Shown piece by piece: positions 31,062-38,826 of a stretch of 64,000 nucleotides of DNA (position 1 is its first letter; each line of letters opens with the position of its first letter). The DNA comes from Gemella haemolysans. Lineage in GTDB: Bacteria > Bacillota > Bacilli > Staphylococcales > Gemellaceae. Under the pieces are notes generated by a model. That model saw only the letters and a program-made list of their open reading frames with translations, was not told where the DNA came from and made no database searches. The translations under genes were made by a program, and so were the position numbers. Location of the stretch: the NCBI RefSeq assembly GCF_012273215.1, contig NZ_CP050965.1, forward strand, positions 1,038,541 through 1,102,540. The letters run 5' to 3'.

Positions 31062-31095
31062 AAGTTCGCAGGAAAATTTCTGCGAACTTTTTTTA
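31062..31095 (+). terminator. Terminator of nox
   Basis: Perfect 10-bp stem AAGTTCGCAG / CTGCGAACTT followed by TTTTTT, 11 bases past the nox stop. Confidence 0.9.
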
Positions 31096-31129
31096 TTCCA
31101 AACAATAGTTTCACTATATTTTTACAAAA

Positions 31130-31165
31130 AAACCTACACAAGCTCCTTTTGGACTGTGTAGGTTT
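31130..31165 (-). terminator. Terminator of hbs-folE-mtrB
   Basis: Perfect 11-bp stem AAACCTACACA / TGTGTAGGTTT followed by TTTTTGT on the minus strand, just past the TRAP-like gene. Confidence 0.85.
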
Positions 31166-31170
31166 ATGAT

Positions 31171-31374
31171 TTATTCTGAAATTACCTGATCTAAATTTGA
31201 TACAATTCTCGCTCTTCCTTGTACTTTAAAGTTTACGATATTATCAAAAATGTTTAAAATAATAACTTCTCCCTTATTTAATATTTCTAAAGCTTCTTCA
31301 TTATTTGTCTTTTTCGTAATAACTTTTACATTATCGACTTCAGCTCTAATAATAATATAACTACTCTCTTTCAT
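31171..31374 (-). CDS. mtrB: TRAP-like protein (MtrB homologue) with altered RNA-binding residues
   Basis: 67 residues. Place (hbs-folE-mtrB order, as in Bacillus subtilis) and sequence suggest MtrB, the tryptophan RNA-binding attenuation protein. SSYIIIRA, LNKGEVIILNIF and NFKVQGRARIVS match SSDFVVIKA, LDKGEVIIAQF and AIKVRGEALIQT. However, by my alignment Lys37 is Ile, Asp39 is Asn and Arg58 is Gln, while Glu36 and Lys56 remain. The tryptophan-loop region is about 3 residues shorter. So the fold is probably the 11-mer ring, but RNA target and ligand may differ. No trp genes are in the window. Confidence 0.75.
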   Translation of the reverse strand: MKESSYIIIRAEVDNVKVITKKTNNEEALEILNKGEVIILNIFDNIVNFKVQGRARIVSNLDQVISE

Positions 31375-31402
31375 AATCTACTCCTTATATTATCAGTTAT
31401 TC

Positions 31403-31963
31403 TTATAACTTAATTTTATATTGAATATCTTTAACTAATTCCGTATCTTCTAAGAAAATACCAGTTTTTTTACTAGTCACTGTTTTTGATCCAATTTTCT
31501 TGATTCCTCGCATAGCCATACACATATGTTCAGCTTCAATAATTACATACACACCTTTTGGTTGTAGTTGTTCTTCTATTGCATTTACAAGCATCAATGT
31601 CATATCTTCTTGAATTTGCAGTCTACGACTAGCACTTTCTACAAGACGAGCTAATTTACTAAGACCTGTTATTTTTTTATTATTTGGAACATATGCGATG
31701 TGACACACACCATAAAATGGTAACATATGATGTTCACATAATGAATAAAACTGAATGTCTTTTACTAATATAGGTTCATCATTATCTGATTCAAAAAATG
31801 TATTAATTTCTTCTTTTGGATCTACATTCGTTTTTGATAATAACTCTTCATACATTTTCACACATCTTTTTGGTGTATCTAGTAATCCTGGTCTTGATGT
31901 ATCTTCCCCAATATTTTCTAATAATGTTTTTATAAGTTCTTGTGATTGTTCTTTATTTTTCAA
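31403..31963 (-). CDS. folE: GTP cyclohydrolase I
   Basis: Converts GTP to dihydroneopterin triphosphate, the first step of folate synthesis. Length 186 residues. The zinc and active-site motif SLCEHHMLPFYGVCHIAYVP lies near residue 75. Further on are GLSKLARLVESASRRLQIQEDMT and GVYVIIEAEHMCMAMRGIKK, with the second zinc Cys in HMCM. It corresponds to mtrA of B. subtilis, where it is cotranscribed with mtrB. No other folate genes are here. Confidence 0.97.
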   Translation of the reverse strand: MKNKEQSQELIKTLLENIGEDTSRPGLLDTPKRCVKMYEELLSKTNVDPKEEINTFFESDNDEPILVKDIQFYSLCEHHMLPFYGVCHIAYVPNNKKITGLSKLARLVESASRRLQIQEDMTLMLVNAIEEQLQPKGVYVIIEAEHMCMAMRGIKKIGSKTVTSKKTGIFLEDTELVKDIQYKIKL

Positions 31964-31983
31964 AACTATCCTCCATTTTTATA

Positions 31984-32018
31984 AAAAAAAGAGCTACTAA
32001 GTAGTAACTCCTCTTTTT
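31984..32018 (-). terminator. Terminator or attenuator between hbs and folE
   Basis: On the minus strand an AAAGAG...TACTA / TAGTAGCTCTTT stem is followed by an eight-T run, in the 69-base hbs-folE gap. It probably reduces read-through from the abundant hbs transcript into folE. Confidence 0.65.
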
Positions 32019-32032
32019 GAATTAAATTGTTA

Positions 32033-32305
32033 TTATTTAACTGCGTCTTTAAGAGCTTTACCAGCTTTGAAAGCAGGAACTTTGCTTGCAGCGATTTCGA
32101 TAACTTCGTTAGTTTGAGGGTTGCGTCCTTTACGAGCAGCTCTTTCTCTAACTTCAAAGTTACCAAATCCGATAATTTGGATTTTTTCACCTTTAGCTAA
32201 AGTTTCTTCAACTGTTTCTACGAATGCTTCGATAGCAGCAGTTGCTTGTTTTTTTTGTAGTCCTGATTTCTCAGCAACTTTTGAAATTAATTCTGATTTA
32301 TTCAT
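32033..32305 (-). CDS. hbs: DNA-binding protein HU
   Basis: Nucleoid protein of 90 residues that bends DNA. The sequence is a complete [34 protein letters not shown], then the DNA-gripping arm [23 protein letters not shown] with the Pro at the arm tip, and the C-terminal helix [19 protein letters not shown] sits upstream. Gene order hbs-folE-mtrB follows B. subtilis. Confidence 0.98.
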   Translation of the reverse strand: MNKSELISKVAEKSGLQKKQATAAIEAFVETVEETLAKGEKIQIIGFGNFEVRERAARKGRNPQTNEVIEIAASKVPAFKAGKALKDAVK

Positions 32306-32483
32306 TAATTCTTTACCTCCATTATTGAGTAACGGTTCTCCCGTTTCACTTATTAAATATTACCACATAAATCGCTAATAATCAAGGTTTTATTATATAA
32401 ATTTAGCATTTTTTAGCATTTTTTCTATATTTTAATTAGTAATTTTCAAATTATTTTATCTTTCTATTAATATGTAAACTTCT

Positions 32484-33494
32484 TTATTCAAATTTATTTA
32501 ATTCTTCTGCAGCCATTTTATTCATAAGGTTGTTAACACAGTCTTTTATACTAAGTCCTTCATATAGAACTTTATATATATTTTCAGTGATTGGCATATA
32601 TACATCAAACTTCTTAGATAAGAAATAACATACTTTCGTTGTTCTAACACCCTCTGCCACCATGTCTAACTTTTCTATTGCTTGATCTAATGTATAACCC
32701 TGACCAATTAAATAACCGCAGTTATAGTTTCTTGAGTGCTTAGATGTACATGTTACTACTAAATCACCTATTCCTCCAAGCCCTAAGAAAGTCATTTCAT
32801 CGGCACCTAATTTTTTACCTAATCTAGTTATTTCTATTAATCCACGTGTAAGTAACGCTGCTTTAGCATTATCACCGTATGCCATTCCATCAATAATCCC
32901 ACATCCAAGAGCAATAATATTTTTAAGTGCTCCACCAACTTCTACTCCTACAATATCCTTGTTGACATAAATTCTAAAATATTTATTGTGGAAAATCTCC
33001 TGTGCTATCTTATTTAGTTCATCATTTTCAGAAGCTATTGCTACTACAGTAGGATTTCTTAAAATTAACTCTTCTGCATGAGATGGGCCACTAAGAACTC
33101 CAACACCTTTAAGTTTATCTTTATCAATTTCATCAGATATAACCTCTGACATCCTCTTGTTAGTATCCATCTCCAATCCTTTGGATACATGGATTATATA
33201 TTTTGGTCGATCTAAGTATTTATTAATTTCCCTTGATACTTCTCTCATTACTTTAGTAGGTACTGCTATTACAATTACCTCTGCAAATTCTACTGCTTCT
33301 TTTAAATTACTAGTAGCAACAACTTCCTTAGGTAAAATAGCATTTTTTAAATATCTACTATTTGTGTGATGGATATTAATTTCATCACGCGATTTCTCAC
33401 TTCTTGAATACAATAATAGTTCATGCCCATTATCAACAACAGCTTGAGATAAAGCTGTTCCCCAACTTCCTGAACCTATCACAGATATTTTCAT
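32484..33494 (-). CDS. gpsA: Glycerol-3-phosphate dehydrogenase [NAD(P)+]
   Basis: Reduces dihydroxyacetone phosphate for phospholipid synthesis. The start at 33494 (MKISVIGSGSWGTALSQAV) has GAGGAC upstream and matches the family N-terminus; a longer frame to 33557 has no homology. Length 336 residues. The dinucleotide motif is GSGSWGTAL at residues 7-15. The catalytic region VGVEVGGALKNIIALGCGIIDGMAYGDNAKAALLTRG is seen in parts near residue 180. Located upstream of hbs as in other Bacilli. Confidence 0.96.
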   Translation of the reverse strand: MKISVIGSGSWGTALSQAVVDNGHELLLYSRSEKSRDEINIHHTNSRYLKNAILPKEVVATSNLKEAVEFAEVIVIAVPTKVMREVSREINKYLDRPKYIIHVSKGLEMDTNKRMSEVISDEIDKDKLKGVGVLSGPSHAEELILRNPTVVAIASENDELNKIAQEIFHNKYFRIYVNKDIVGVEVGGALKNIIALGCGIIDGMAYGDNAKAALLTRGLIEITRLGKKLGADEMTFLGLGGIGDLVVTCTSKHSRNYNCGYLIGQGYTLDQAIEKLDMVAEGVRTTKVCYFLSKKFDVYMPITENIYKVLYEGLSIKDCVNNLMNKMAAEELNKFE

Positions 33495-33651
33495 CGTTCT
33501 GTCCTCACTATGCATTATTCTAACTATAATTATATCAAATTTTTTTAAAATATACATTAATTTTACTTATAAGCATCATTTTATCTTAACCAAAAAATTC
33601 AACTAAAATAGCATCCACTAACTGCTATACTATTTTTTTCTTTTAAATTAT

Positions 33652-33659
33652 GTTATAAT
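33652..33659 (+). promoter_or_regulatory. Extended -10 promoter of the small-gene group
   Basis: TG-T-TATAAT at 33651-33659, about 30 bases before the ribosome site AAGGAGG of the next gene. The same TGTTATAAT element precedes nox. Confidence 0.4.
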
Positions 33660-33690
33660 TTAGTCAGAATAAATATAAGGAGGTAATTTT

Positions 33691-33894
33691 ATGAATTGGT
33701 TTGAAATTACTTTAATCGATGGAAATCGTGGATTAATCAACTTAAACAATATCGTTGATATTTGGAAAGGATTAAATGATGAGTATGCGACTATTTCTCA
33801 AGTAAATGGAGAAGAAATTGAAGTACCTGCATCAGAATATGATAGATTAAAACGTGCATTAGATATGAAAGGATACGTTTTAGGAGGTTTCTAA
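33691..33894 (+). CDS. Hypothetical protein, 67 residues
   Basis: I do not recognise this protein. It is mostly soluble, with a predicted beta-rich first half (WFEITLIDGNRGLINLNNIVDIWKG, in pieces) and a helix near ASEYDRLKRALDMKG. It starts 10 bases after AAGGAGG, and its own promoter precedes it. One base separates its stop from the next gene, so they form an operon of three small genes. Intact frame, typical codon use. Confidence 0.7.
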   Translation: MNWFEITLIDGNRGLINLNNIVDIWKGLNDEYATISQVNGEEIEVPASEYDRLKRALDMKGYVLGGF

Positions 33895-33895
33895 T

Positions 33896-34102
33896 ATGGC
33901 TAGATTTTTAAAAATATTTCTTACTTTATTAACTATCACAATTGTAGGGTTTGGTTTATATTATTACTTCAACAACAACTCTACCGATGATAATAAAGTA
34001 GATGACAAAACTAATATTGAAAATACTGTAAAAAGCGAAACAAATTCTCAAGAAAATATCGAAGGGACTGTCGTCGCTAAACGTAGTACTGAAAATAATT
34101 AA
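33896..34102 (+). CDS. Hypothetical membrane-anchored protein, 68 residues
   Basis: Unknown. An N-terminal helix (residues 5-25, LKIFLTLLTITIVGFGLYYYF) precedes a polar, Asn/Asp/Lys/Thr-rich tail without structure. It is likely a signal anchor with an exposed or cytosolic tail. The start is 1 base after the previous stop, with GGAGG inside the preceding gene's end, so translation is probably coupled. Confidence 0.65.
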   Translation: MARFLKIFLTLLTITIVGFGLYYYFNNNSTDDNKVDDKTNIENTVKSETNSQENIEGTVVAKRSTENN

Positions 34103-34123
34103 TTCTTGCGAAAGGATAATACT

Positions 34124-34741
34124 ATGAAAAAGAATACTCTAAAAAAAATAACAAGTTTATTTCTTACATCTACATTAATATTTTCTACAATAAGTGCATC
34201 AAGCATTAATCTTATAGAGGCAAAAGGATCATCAGCTAGGCCAAGCGCTTCAAGATCTAGTTCTAAACCTAGTTCTTCTAAACCATCTAGTAGTAAACCA
34301 AGTTCTAAACCTACTAGTTCAACTTCTAGTAGCAAACCAACTTCAAGCACTACTAAGAACTTCACGAAAAATTCAGGTGGTTCATATAATAAGGATTATA
34401 ATAGTTACAATAATCAAGGTTATAAAAAACAGTATACTGACTACATAAATAATAACTACAGAAGTAGCGGTTTCTTTTCAGGAAGTAATATAACGAATGC
34501 ACTTCTATGGTATACATTATTCAGTTCAGCTACATCACACAATCATGTTCAAGTAAGTGATAAGCAAAAAGAGTTAGTCGATAATGTAAAAGATTCCAAA
34601 GTTCCAGTTTATATGCTTGAAATTAAAACTAAAGATGGTGAAACAAAACACGTTACCGTTACAAAAGAACAATATGAAAAAGTTAAAGAAGGAGATAATA
34701 TCTCTTTAAAAGACGGTAATTTAGAAATTAAAAATCAATAA
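34124..34741 (+). CDS. Secreted low-complexity Ser/Lys/Pro-rich protein
   Basis: Length 205 residues. I choose ATG at 34124 (MKKNTLKKITSLFLTSTL), with AAAGGA about 7 bases upstream. A signal peptide ends near residue 35 (SSINLIEAKG). It is followed by a Ser-Lys-Pro repeat region built of SSKPSS units (residues 39-75), a Tyr/Asn-rich segment (NKDYNSYNNQGYKKQYTDY), and a hydrophobic patch NALLWYTLFSSATS. The C-terminal domain YMLEIKTKDGETKHVTVTKEQYEKVKEGDNI is regular and looks folded. Function unknown; no cell-wall anchor. It ends the three-gene group. Confidence 0.75.
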   Translation: MKKNTLKKITSLFLTSTLIFSTISASSINLIEAKGSSARPSASRSSSKPSSSKPSSSKPSSKPTSSTSSSKPTSSTTKNFTKNSGGSYNKDYNSYNNQGYKKQYTDYINNNYRSSGFFSGSNITNALLWYTLFSSATSHNHVQVSDKQKELVDNVKDSKVPVYMLEIKTKDGETKHVTVTKEQYEKVKEGDNISLKDGNLEIKNQ

Positions 34742-34748
34742 CTCATAA

Positions 34749-34788
34749 AAATTAGCCTAAGAATTTTATAATTCATAGGCTAATTTTT
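34749..34788. terminator. Shared terminator of the small-gene group and the MetE-like gene
   Basis: Perfect 11-bp stem AAATTAGCCTA / TAGGCTAATTT, with A and T runs on the two sides, between converging genes. Confidence 0.85.
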
Positions 34789-34790
34789 CT

Positions 34791-35984
34791 TTATTTACAA
34801 TATTTTTCTCTTAATATTTTTGAAGCTTTTACCATATTCTGTAGTTTTTTCCGAATTATTGGATAAGGATTTAGAGGTCTCTTCGAAAATGTTGCAAATC
34901 CACAGTCAGGATTTAGCCATACATTTTCAGGTGGTAAGAATTCCAGAACCTTTTCTACATTTCTCACAATTTCCTCAACAGTTTCAACTCTATCACTTCT
35001 TGGATTTATACATCCAAAACCTAAAATAATTTTTGTATCTAGAAAATTATTATAAAACAATTTTTCCACTTCTCCTGCTCGAGGTGTTGAAAATTCTAAT
35101 GCCAGCATATCTACTTTAAGAGAATCAAAAAATTTCCCAAGTTTATCATATGCTCCTTCGAGTAATACACTTTCATCTTTTGTCCAATTCCCTCTACAAA
35201 CATGCATAATACTCATTATACCTTCATGAGAATTTATTTCATTTAATACCTCAATTAATAAATTCTTTGTAAACTTTAACTCTTTGTCAACCTTGACTTT
35301 TTCTGATAGAGCACCTCAGTAGAAGGAATTATCTGATTTAGAATTAGTAAAGACGATTTCTGATAATATCGGTTCATCTATCTGAATAATCTTTACTCCC
35401 TCTTTTACTAATTCTCTAATTTCATGACGTAAAAGTTTTACTACATCTTCTCCTAGTTCATTTCTACTCTCATAAGAATTTCCTGTAATTTCTTTTAACC
35501 ACATTGATCTAGTTAATAAATATGGACTTGGTAATGTACATTTGAAATGTTCTATTGAACTATTCTTTAGTACTTCTATTTCTAATTTATTTAACCTAAC
35601 TCCGGTATTTATTTTTTCAAAACAAATTGGACTATTCATACTATTATCTGAAGCATCCATTTCTTCTAAACTTTTACGAAAATTTTCATTATTCCCTGTT
35701 AATTCTTTTAACTCTTCAAGAGTTAATAATTTTACACCATCAACTATTTCACCTATGTAACTCATATAGTTATCTCGATTTAATTCGCCGCTAACAATAA
35801 CCTCTATTCCACAATCTTTCTGAAAAGAAATTACTTTATTTGTTTCTTCAATATATTTTTCTAAATACACATTACTATATTTTTCACTTTTCATACTACT
35901 TTCTTTCAACATCAACAGTTCCTTTGATCTCGGCAAACTACCTATTAATGATGTAGTAAAAGGTTTAAACAGATTTTCATCCAT
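34791..35984 (-). CDS. MetE-like (cobalamin-independent) zinc methyltransferase with in-frame TGA: candidate selenoprotein
   Basis: 397 codons in one frame, interrupted only by TGA at 35318-35316 (codon 223). The start at 35984 (MDENLFKPF) has GGAGG 8 bases upstream. It resembles the C-terminal barrel of cobalamin-independent methionine synthase. Seen are KIIQIDEPILSEI near residue 205, MHVCRGN (His and Cys zinc ligands), the later Glu in LEFSTPRAGE, and NPDCGFATF (third Cys ligand). The context is KSDNSFY-TGA-GALSEKVKV. A hairpin with a GG loop follows. I infer selenocysteine. The alternative is a pseudogene with one nonsense codon. It lies downstream of the YedF-like gene. Confidence 0.78.
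35280..35318 (-). promoter_or_regulatory. In-frame TGA and candidate bacterial SECIS hairpin in the MetE-like gene
   Basis: TGA at 35318-35316. On the minus strand GTCAA / TTGAC (35297-35286) pair around a GG, giving a loop read as AGGT, at 24-25 nt after the TGA. A lower CTCT / AGAG pairing (35311-35308 with 35283-35280) extends it. The loop AGGT equals the start of the E. coli fdhF SECIS loop. The stem is short, so support is weaker than for nox. Confidence 0.55.
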
Positions 35985-36049
35985 ACTTAATACCTCCATC
36001 ACCCTAAAGTCCTAAAATTTAACAAAGTTTATATGAAAACTCATAGACG

Positions 36050-36170
36050 CAGTGGTTTATTGATTTAAAAAATATCTTTATTAAAGCTTTTTTGAAATCT
36101 AATAAACTGTGTAGGAGCGACTCCACAAAATCTTGTTTCTACAAAATCACGATTTTTGAGTCGCTCCCTT
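36050..36170. repeat. Inverted repeat between the YedF-like and MetE-like genes
   Basis: GGAGCGACTC (36114-36123) and GAGTCGCTCC (36158-36167) are perfect 10-bp arms, 34 bases apart. GTTTATT / AATAAAC (36055-36061, 36101-36107) lies alongside. There is no T run after it, so it is not a plain terminator. It may be a regulatory leader element or a small dispersed repeat. The gap 35985-36179 holds no gene. Confidence 0.6.
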
Positions 36171-36179
36171 AAAACAATA

Positions 36180-36521
36180 CTATGGTTCAACAACTAGTTC
36201 GCTATTTGACAAAATATCTATTACTTCTGACATAGTTGTTAGTCCACCTACTTTTAAGTAATCAGTTAAGTCATAATAGTCTACACAAATTCCACAAGAA
36301 AGTATTTTTACTCCTCTTAATTCTAGTTCTTTTAAATCTTCTAACGCTTCAGAACCTTTTGCAGTATATTTTACTCCTTCTCCATAAAATATAATATGCT
36401 CTGGTAAGTGTTCTTTTTGAGCAAGAGTATGGATAAACCCTTTCATTAGGTTATCACTTAATTCTTGTTCTCCACTACCCATTCCTGTAGATTTAATAAC
36501 AACATCATATTTTTTTGACAT
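36180..36521 (-). CDS. yedF: YedF-type DsrE-like domain protein (selenium-trait marker)
   Basis: 113 residues, matching the C-terminal domain of YedF (TIGR03527). Seen are KYDVVIKSTGMGSGEQELSDNLMKGFIHTLAQ, LPEHIIFYGEGVKYTAKGSEALEDLKELELRGVKILSCGICVDYY in parts, and DYLKVGGLTTMSEVIDIL. Known members occur in genomes that use selenium. The usual N-terminal SirA/TusA domain is absent; AAGGGGGAC lies just before the ATG, so the gene is complete as a stand-alone domain. Its molecular task is unknown, perhaps selenium handling. It precedes a TGA-containing gene on the same strand. Confidence 0.85.
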   Translation of the reverse strand: MSKKYDVVIKSTGMGSGEQELSDNLMKGFIHTLAQKEHLPEHIIFYGEGVKYTAKGSEALEDLKELELRGVKILSCGICVDYYDLTDYLKVGGLTTMSEVIDILSNSELVVEP

Positions 36522-36731
36522 AATTATGTCCCCCTTAGTTTTTATAATATTTTTATAGAATTATTTCTAATACATATTATATCATTATATATAAAGTTAA
36601 TCTACATCAAAATTAAATAAAGAAAAATTATTATATTTCTAACTATAAAGATTCTATTAAAATAATTTATTTATCTCTCTATATATTAATACAATTTTTC
36701 TATAAATATACAATAATTTTTCTTCATAAAA

Positions 36732-36765
36732 AAACTTTCGAAATAGTTTCCTACTTCGAAAGTTT
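36732..36765 (-). terminator. Terminator of typA
   Basis: Perfect 11-bp stem AAACTTTCGAA / TTCGAAAGTTT, followed by T-rich sequence on the minus strand. The rest of the gap 36522-36773 is AT-rich without a gene. Confidence 0.85.
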
Positions 36766-36773
36766 CTTTAATT

Positions 36774-38618
36774 TTATTCTTCTGAATATTTAGCTTTACG
36801 AGCTGCTTTTTCGCGAGCCGCTTTATCTAATTCTTTTTTACGTAGACGAATTGACTCTGGAGTTACCTCTAAGTATTCATCATCACTTAAGTACTCAAGA
36901 CTTTCTTCTAAAGTCATGATACGAGCTTTTTTAAGTGTTACAGTTTGGTCCTTAGTTGAAGAACGTACATTTGTTTGAGCTTTAGCTTTTGTGATGTTAA
37001 CTGTTAAGTCATTTTCACGGCTGTTTTCTCCAACAATCATACCACCATATACATCAGTACCTGGTTCAATAAATACTGTACCACGATCTTCTAAACTTGA
37101 GATAGAGTACGCTGTAGCTTGACCATTTTCTAATGCTACTAATACACCATTACGACGTCCACCAACACGTCCTTTTTGCATTGGTTGGTAAGAATCAAAT
37201 GTGTGGTTAATAATACCATATCCTTTAGTCATAGACATGAATTCTGTAGAGTATCCGATAAGTCCACGAGCTGGTACATTGAAGATAAGACGAGTTTGTC
37301 CATTGCCATCAGCTTGCATGTCTACCATATCACCTTTACGTTGTCCTAAGGACTCAATAACTGCTCCAACACTTTCGTCTGGTACGTCAACTTGAACACG
37401 CTCAACTGGTTCACAATCAACACCATCGATGTTACGGATAATTACTTCTGGTTTAGAAACTTGAAGTTCGTAACCTTCACGACGTAAATTTTCAATTAAT
37501 ATTGATAAGTGAAGTTCTCCACGTCCACTAACTACCCAAGAATCACTTGTATTTGGTTCAACACGTAATGAAACGTCAGTTTCTAATTGTTGCATTAATC
37601 TATCTTCTAATTTACGAGCTGTAACAAATTTACCTTCCTTACCAGCAAATGGTGAGTTATTAACTAAGAAAGTCATTTGTAGTGTTGGTTCATCAATGTG
37701 AAGCACTGGTAATGCTTCTTGGTGATCAGTTGGACAAACTGTTTCCCCAACGTTGATATCATCCATACCACTTACTGCAACGATATCACCTGCATGTGCT
37801 TCTTGAATTTCTTCACGTTTTAATCCAAAGTAACCGAAAATTTTAGTTACACGGAAATTTTTAACTGTTCCGTCAAGCTTCATAAGAGATACTGATTCCC
37901 CTACTTTCATACTTCCACGGAATACACGTCCAATACCAATACGACCAACATAGTCATTGTAGTCTAATAATGCTACTTGGAATTGTAGAGGTTCGTCACT
38001 ATTATCTTTTGGTGCTGGAACATAATCGATTACTGTTTCATATAAACATTGCATGTTTTCTTCTTGAGCATTAGGATCACTTTCTAAAGAAGCTGTTCCG
38101 TTAATAGCTGATGCATAAACAACAGGGAATTCAAGTTGTTCATCGTTTGCACCTAATTCAATAAATAAATCAATTACTTCATCCACAACTTCTTCTGGGC
38201 GAGCTGAAGGTTTATCAATTTTGTTTACTACAACGATTGGTTTTAAGTTTTGTTCTAAAGCTTTTTTAAGAACGAAACGTGTTTGAGGCATTGTTCCTTC
38301 ATAAGCATCAACTACTAAAAGAACACCATCTACCATTTTCATAATACGCTCTACTTCTCCACCGAAGTCTGCGTGTCCCGGTGTGTCTAGAATGTTAATT
38401 CTCTTACCTTTATAATCAATAGCTGTATTTTTCGCTAAGATAGTAATACCACGTTCTCTTTCTAAATCGTTAGAGTCCATCGCTCTTTCTTCAACGTGCT
38501 CATTAGAGCGGAAAATCCCTGATTGTTTTAATAATTCGTCAACCAATGTTGTTTTACCGTGGTCAACGTGAGCGATAATCGCAATATTTCTAACATCATC
38601 TCTTAATTGTACTGACAT
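36774..38618 (-). CDS. typA: GTPase BipA/TypA
   Basis: Ribosome-binding translational GTPase linked to stress and 50S assembly. Length 614 residues. GTPase motifs: [15 protein letters not shown] (P-loop) at residues 17-31, [11 protein letters not shown] (switch I) near residue 56, [14 protein letters not shown] (G3) near 75, [14 protein letters not shown] (G4) near 130 and [11 protein letters not shown] (G5). The C-terminal domains follow, with [20 protein letters not shown] and [17 protein letters not shown]. Single gene with its own terminator. Confidence 0.97.
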   Translation of the reverse strand: MSVQLRDDVRNIAIIAHVDHGKTTLVDELLKQSGIFRSNEHVEERAMDSNDLERERGITILAKNTAIDYKGKRINILDTPGHADFGGEVERIMKMVDGVLLVVDAYEGTMPQTRFVLKKALEQNLKPIVVVNKIDKPSARPEEVVDEVIDLFIELGANDEQLEFPVVYASAINGTASLESDPNAQEENMQCLYETVIDYVPAPKDNSDEPLQFQVALLDYNDYVGRIGIGRVFRGSMKVGESVSLMKLDGTVKNFRVTKIFGYFGLKREEIQEAHAGDIVAVSGMDDINVGETVCPTDHQEALPVLHIDEPTLQMTFLVNNSPFAGKEGKFVTARKLEDRLMQQLETDVSLRVEPNTSDSWVVSGRGELHLSILIENLRREGYELQVSKPEVIIRNIDGVDCEPVERVQVDVPDESVGAVIESLGQRKGDMVDMQADGNGQTRLIFNVPARGLIGYSTEFMSMTKGYGIINHTFDSYQPMQKGRVGGRRNGVLVALENGQATAYSISSLEDRGTVFIEPGTDVYGGMIVGENSRENDLTVNITKAKAQTNVRSSTKDQTVTLKKARIMTLEESLEYLSDDEYLEVTPESIRLRKKELDKAAREKAARKAKYSEE

Positions 38619-38779
38619 TTTTTTCTCCTTGTTCTTACTTTATAAAACATAATAAATCATTAAATATAATTTTTATAATCTAACTTATCAATAATACCAC
38701 TATTTTCCTCCATTGTAAACAAATATACTAATGAAAGTGATTTATTTTAGAATTTTTTTCTACAACTCTATATACAATG

Positions 38780-38811
38780 AAAAAGAAGACCGAGTATAAC
38801 TCGATCTCCCT
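38780..38811 (-). terminator. Terminator of lctP
   Basis: On the minus strand GAGATCGAGT / ACTCGGTCTTC with a TAT loop and one G-T pair, followed by TTTTTC, about 15 bases past the lctP stop. Confidence 0.6.
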
Positions 38812-38826
38812 CTAAAATTTCTTTTA

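Noticed and set aside
29812-35318. UGA read as tryptophan, glycine or cysteine throughout the genome
   Set aside because: All Trp codons seen are TGG, no other gene has an internal TGA, and TGA ends two genes correctly.
36108-36170. tRNA-Sec gene next to yedF
   Set aside because: The GGAGCG...CGCTCC arms caught the eye, but there is no TCA anticodon arm, no T-loop GTTC and no CCA-like end.
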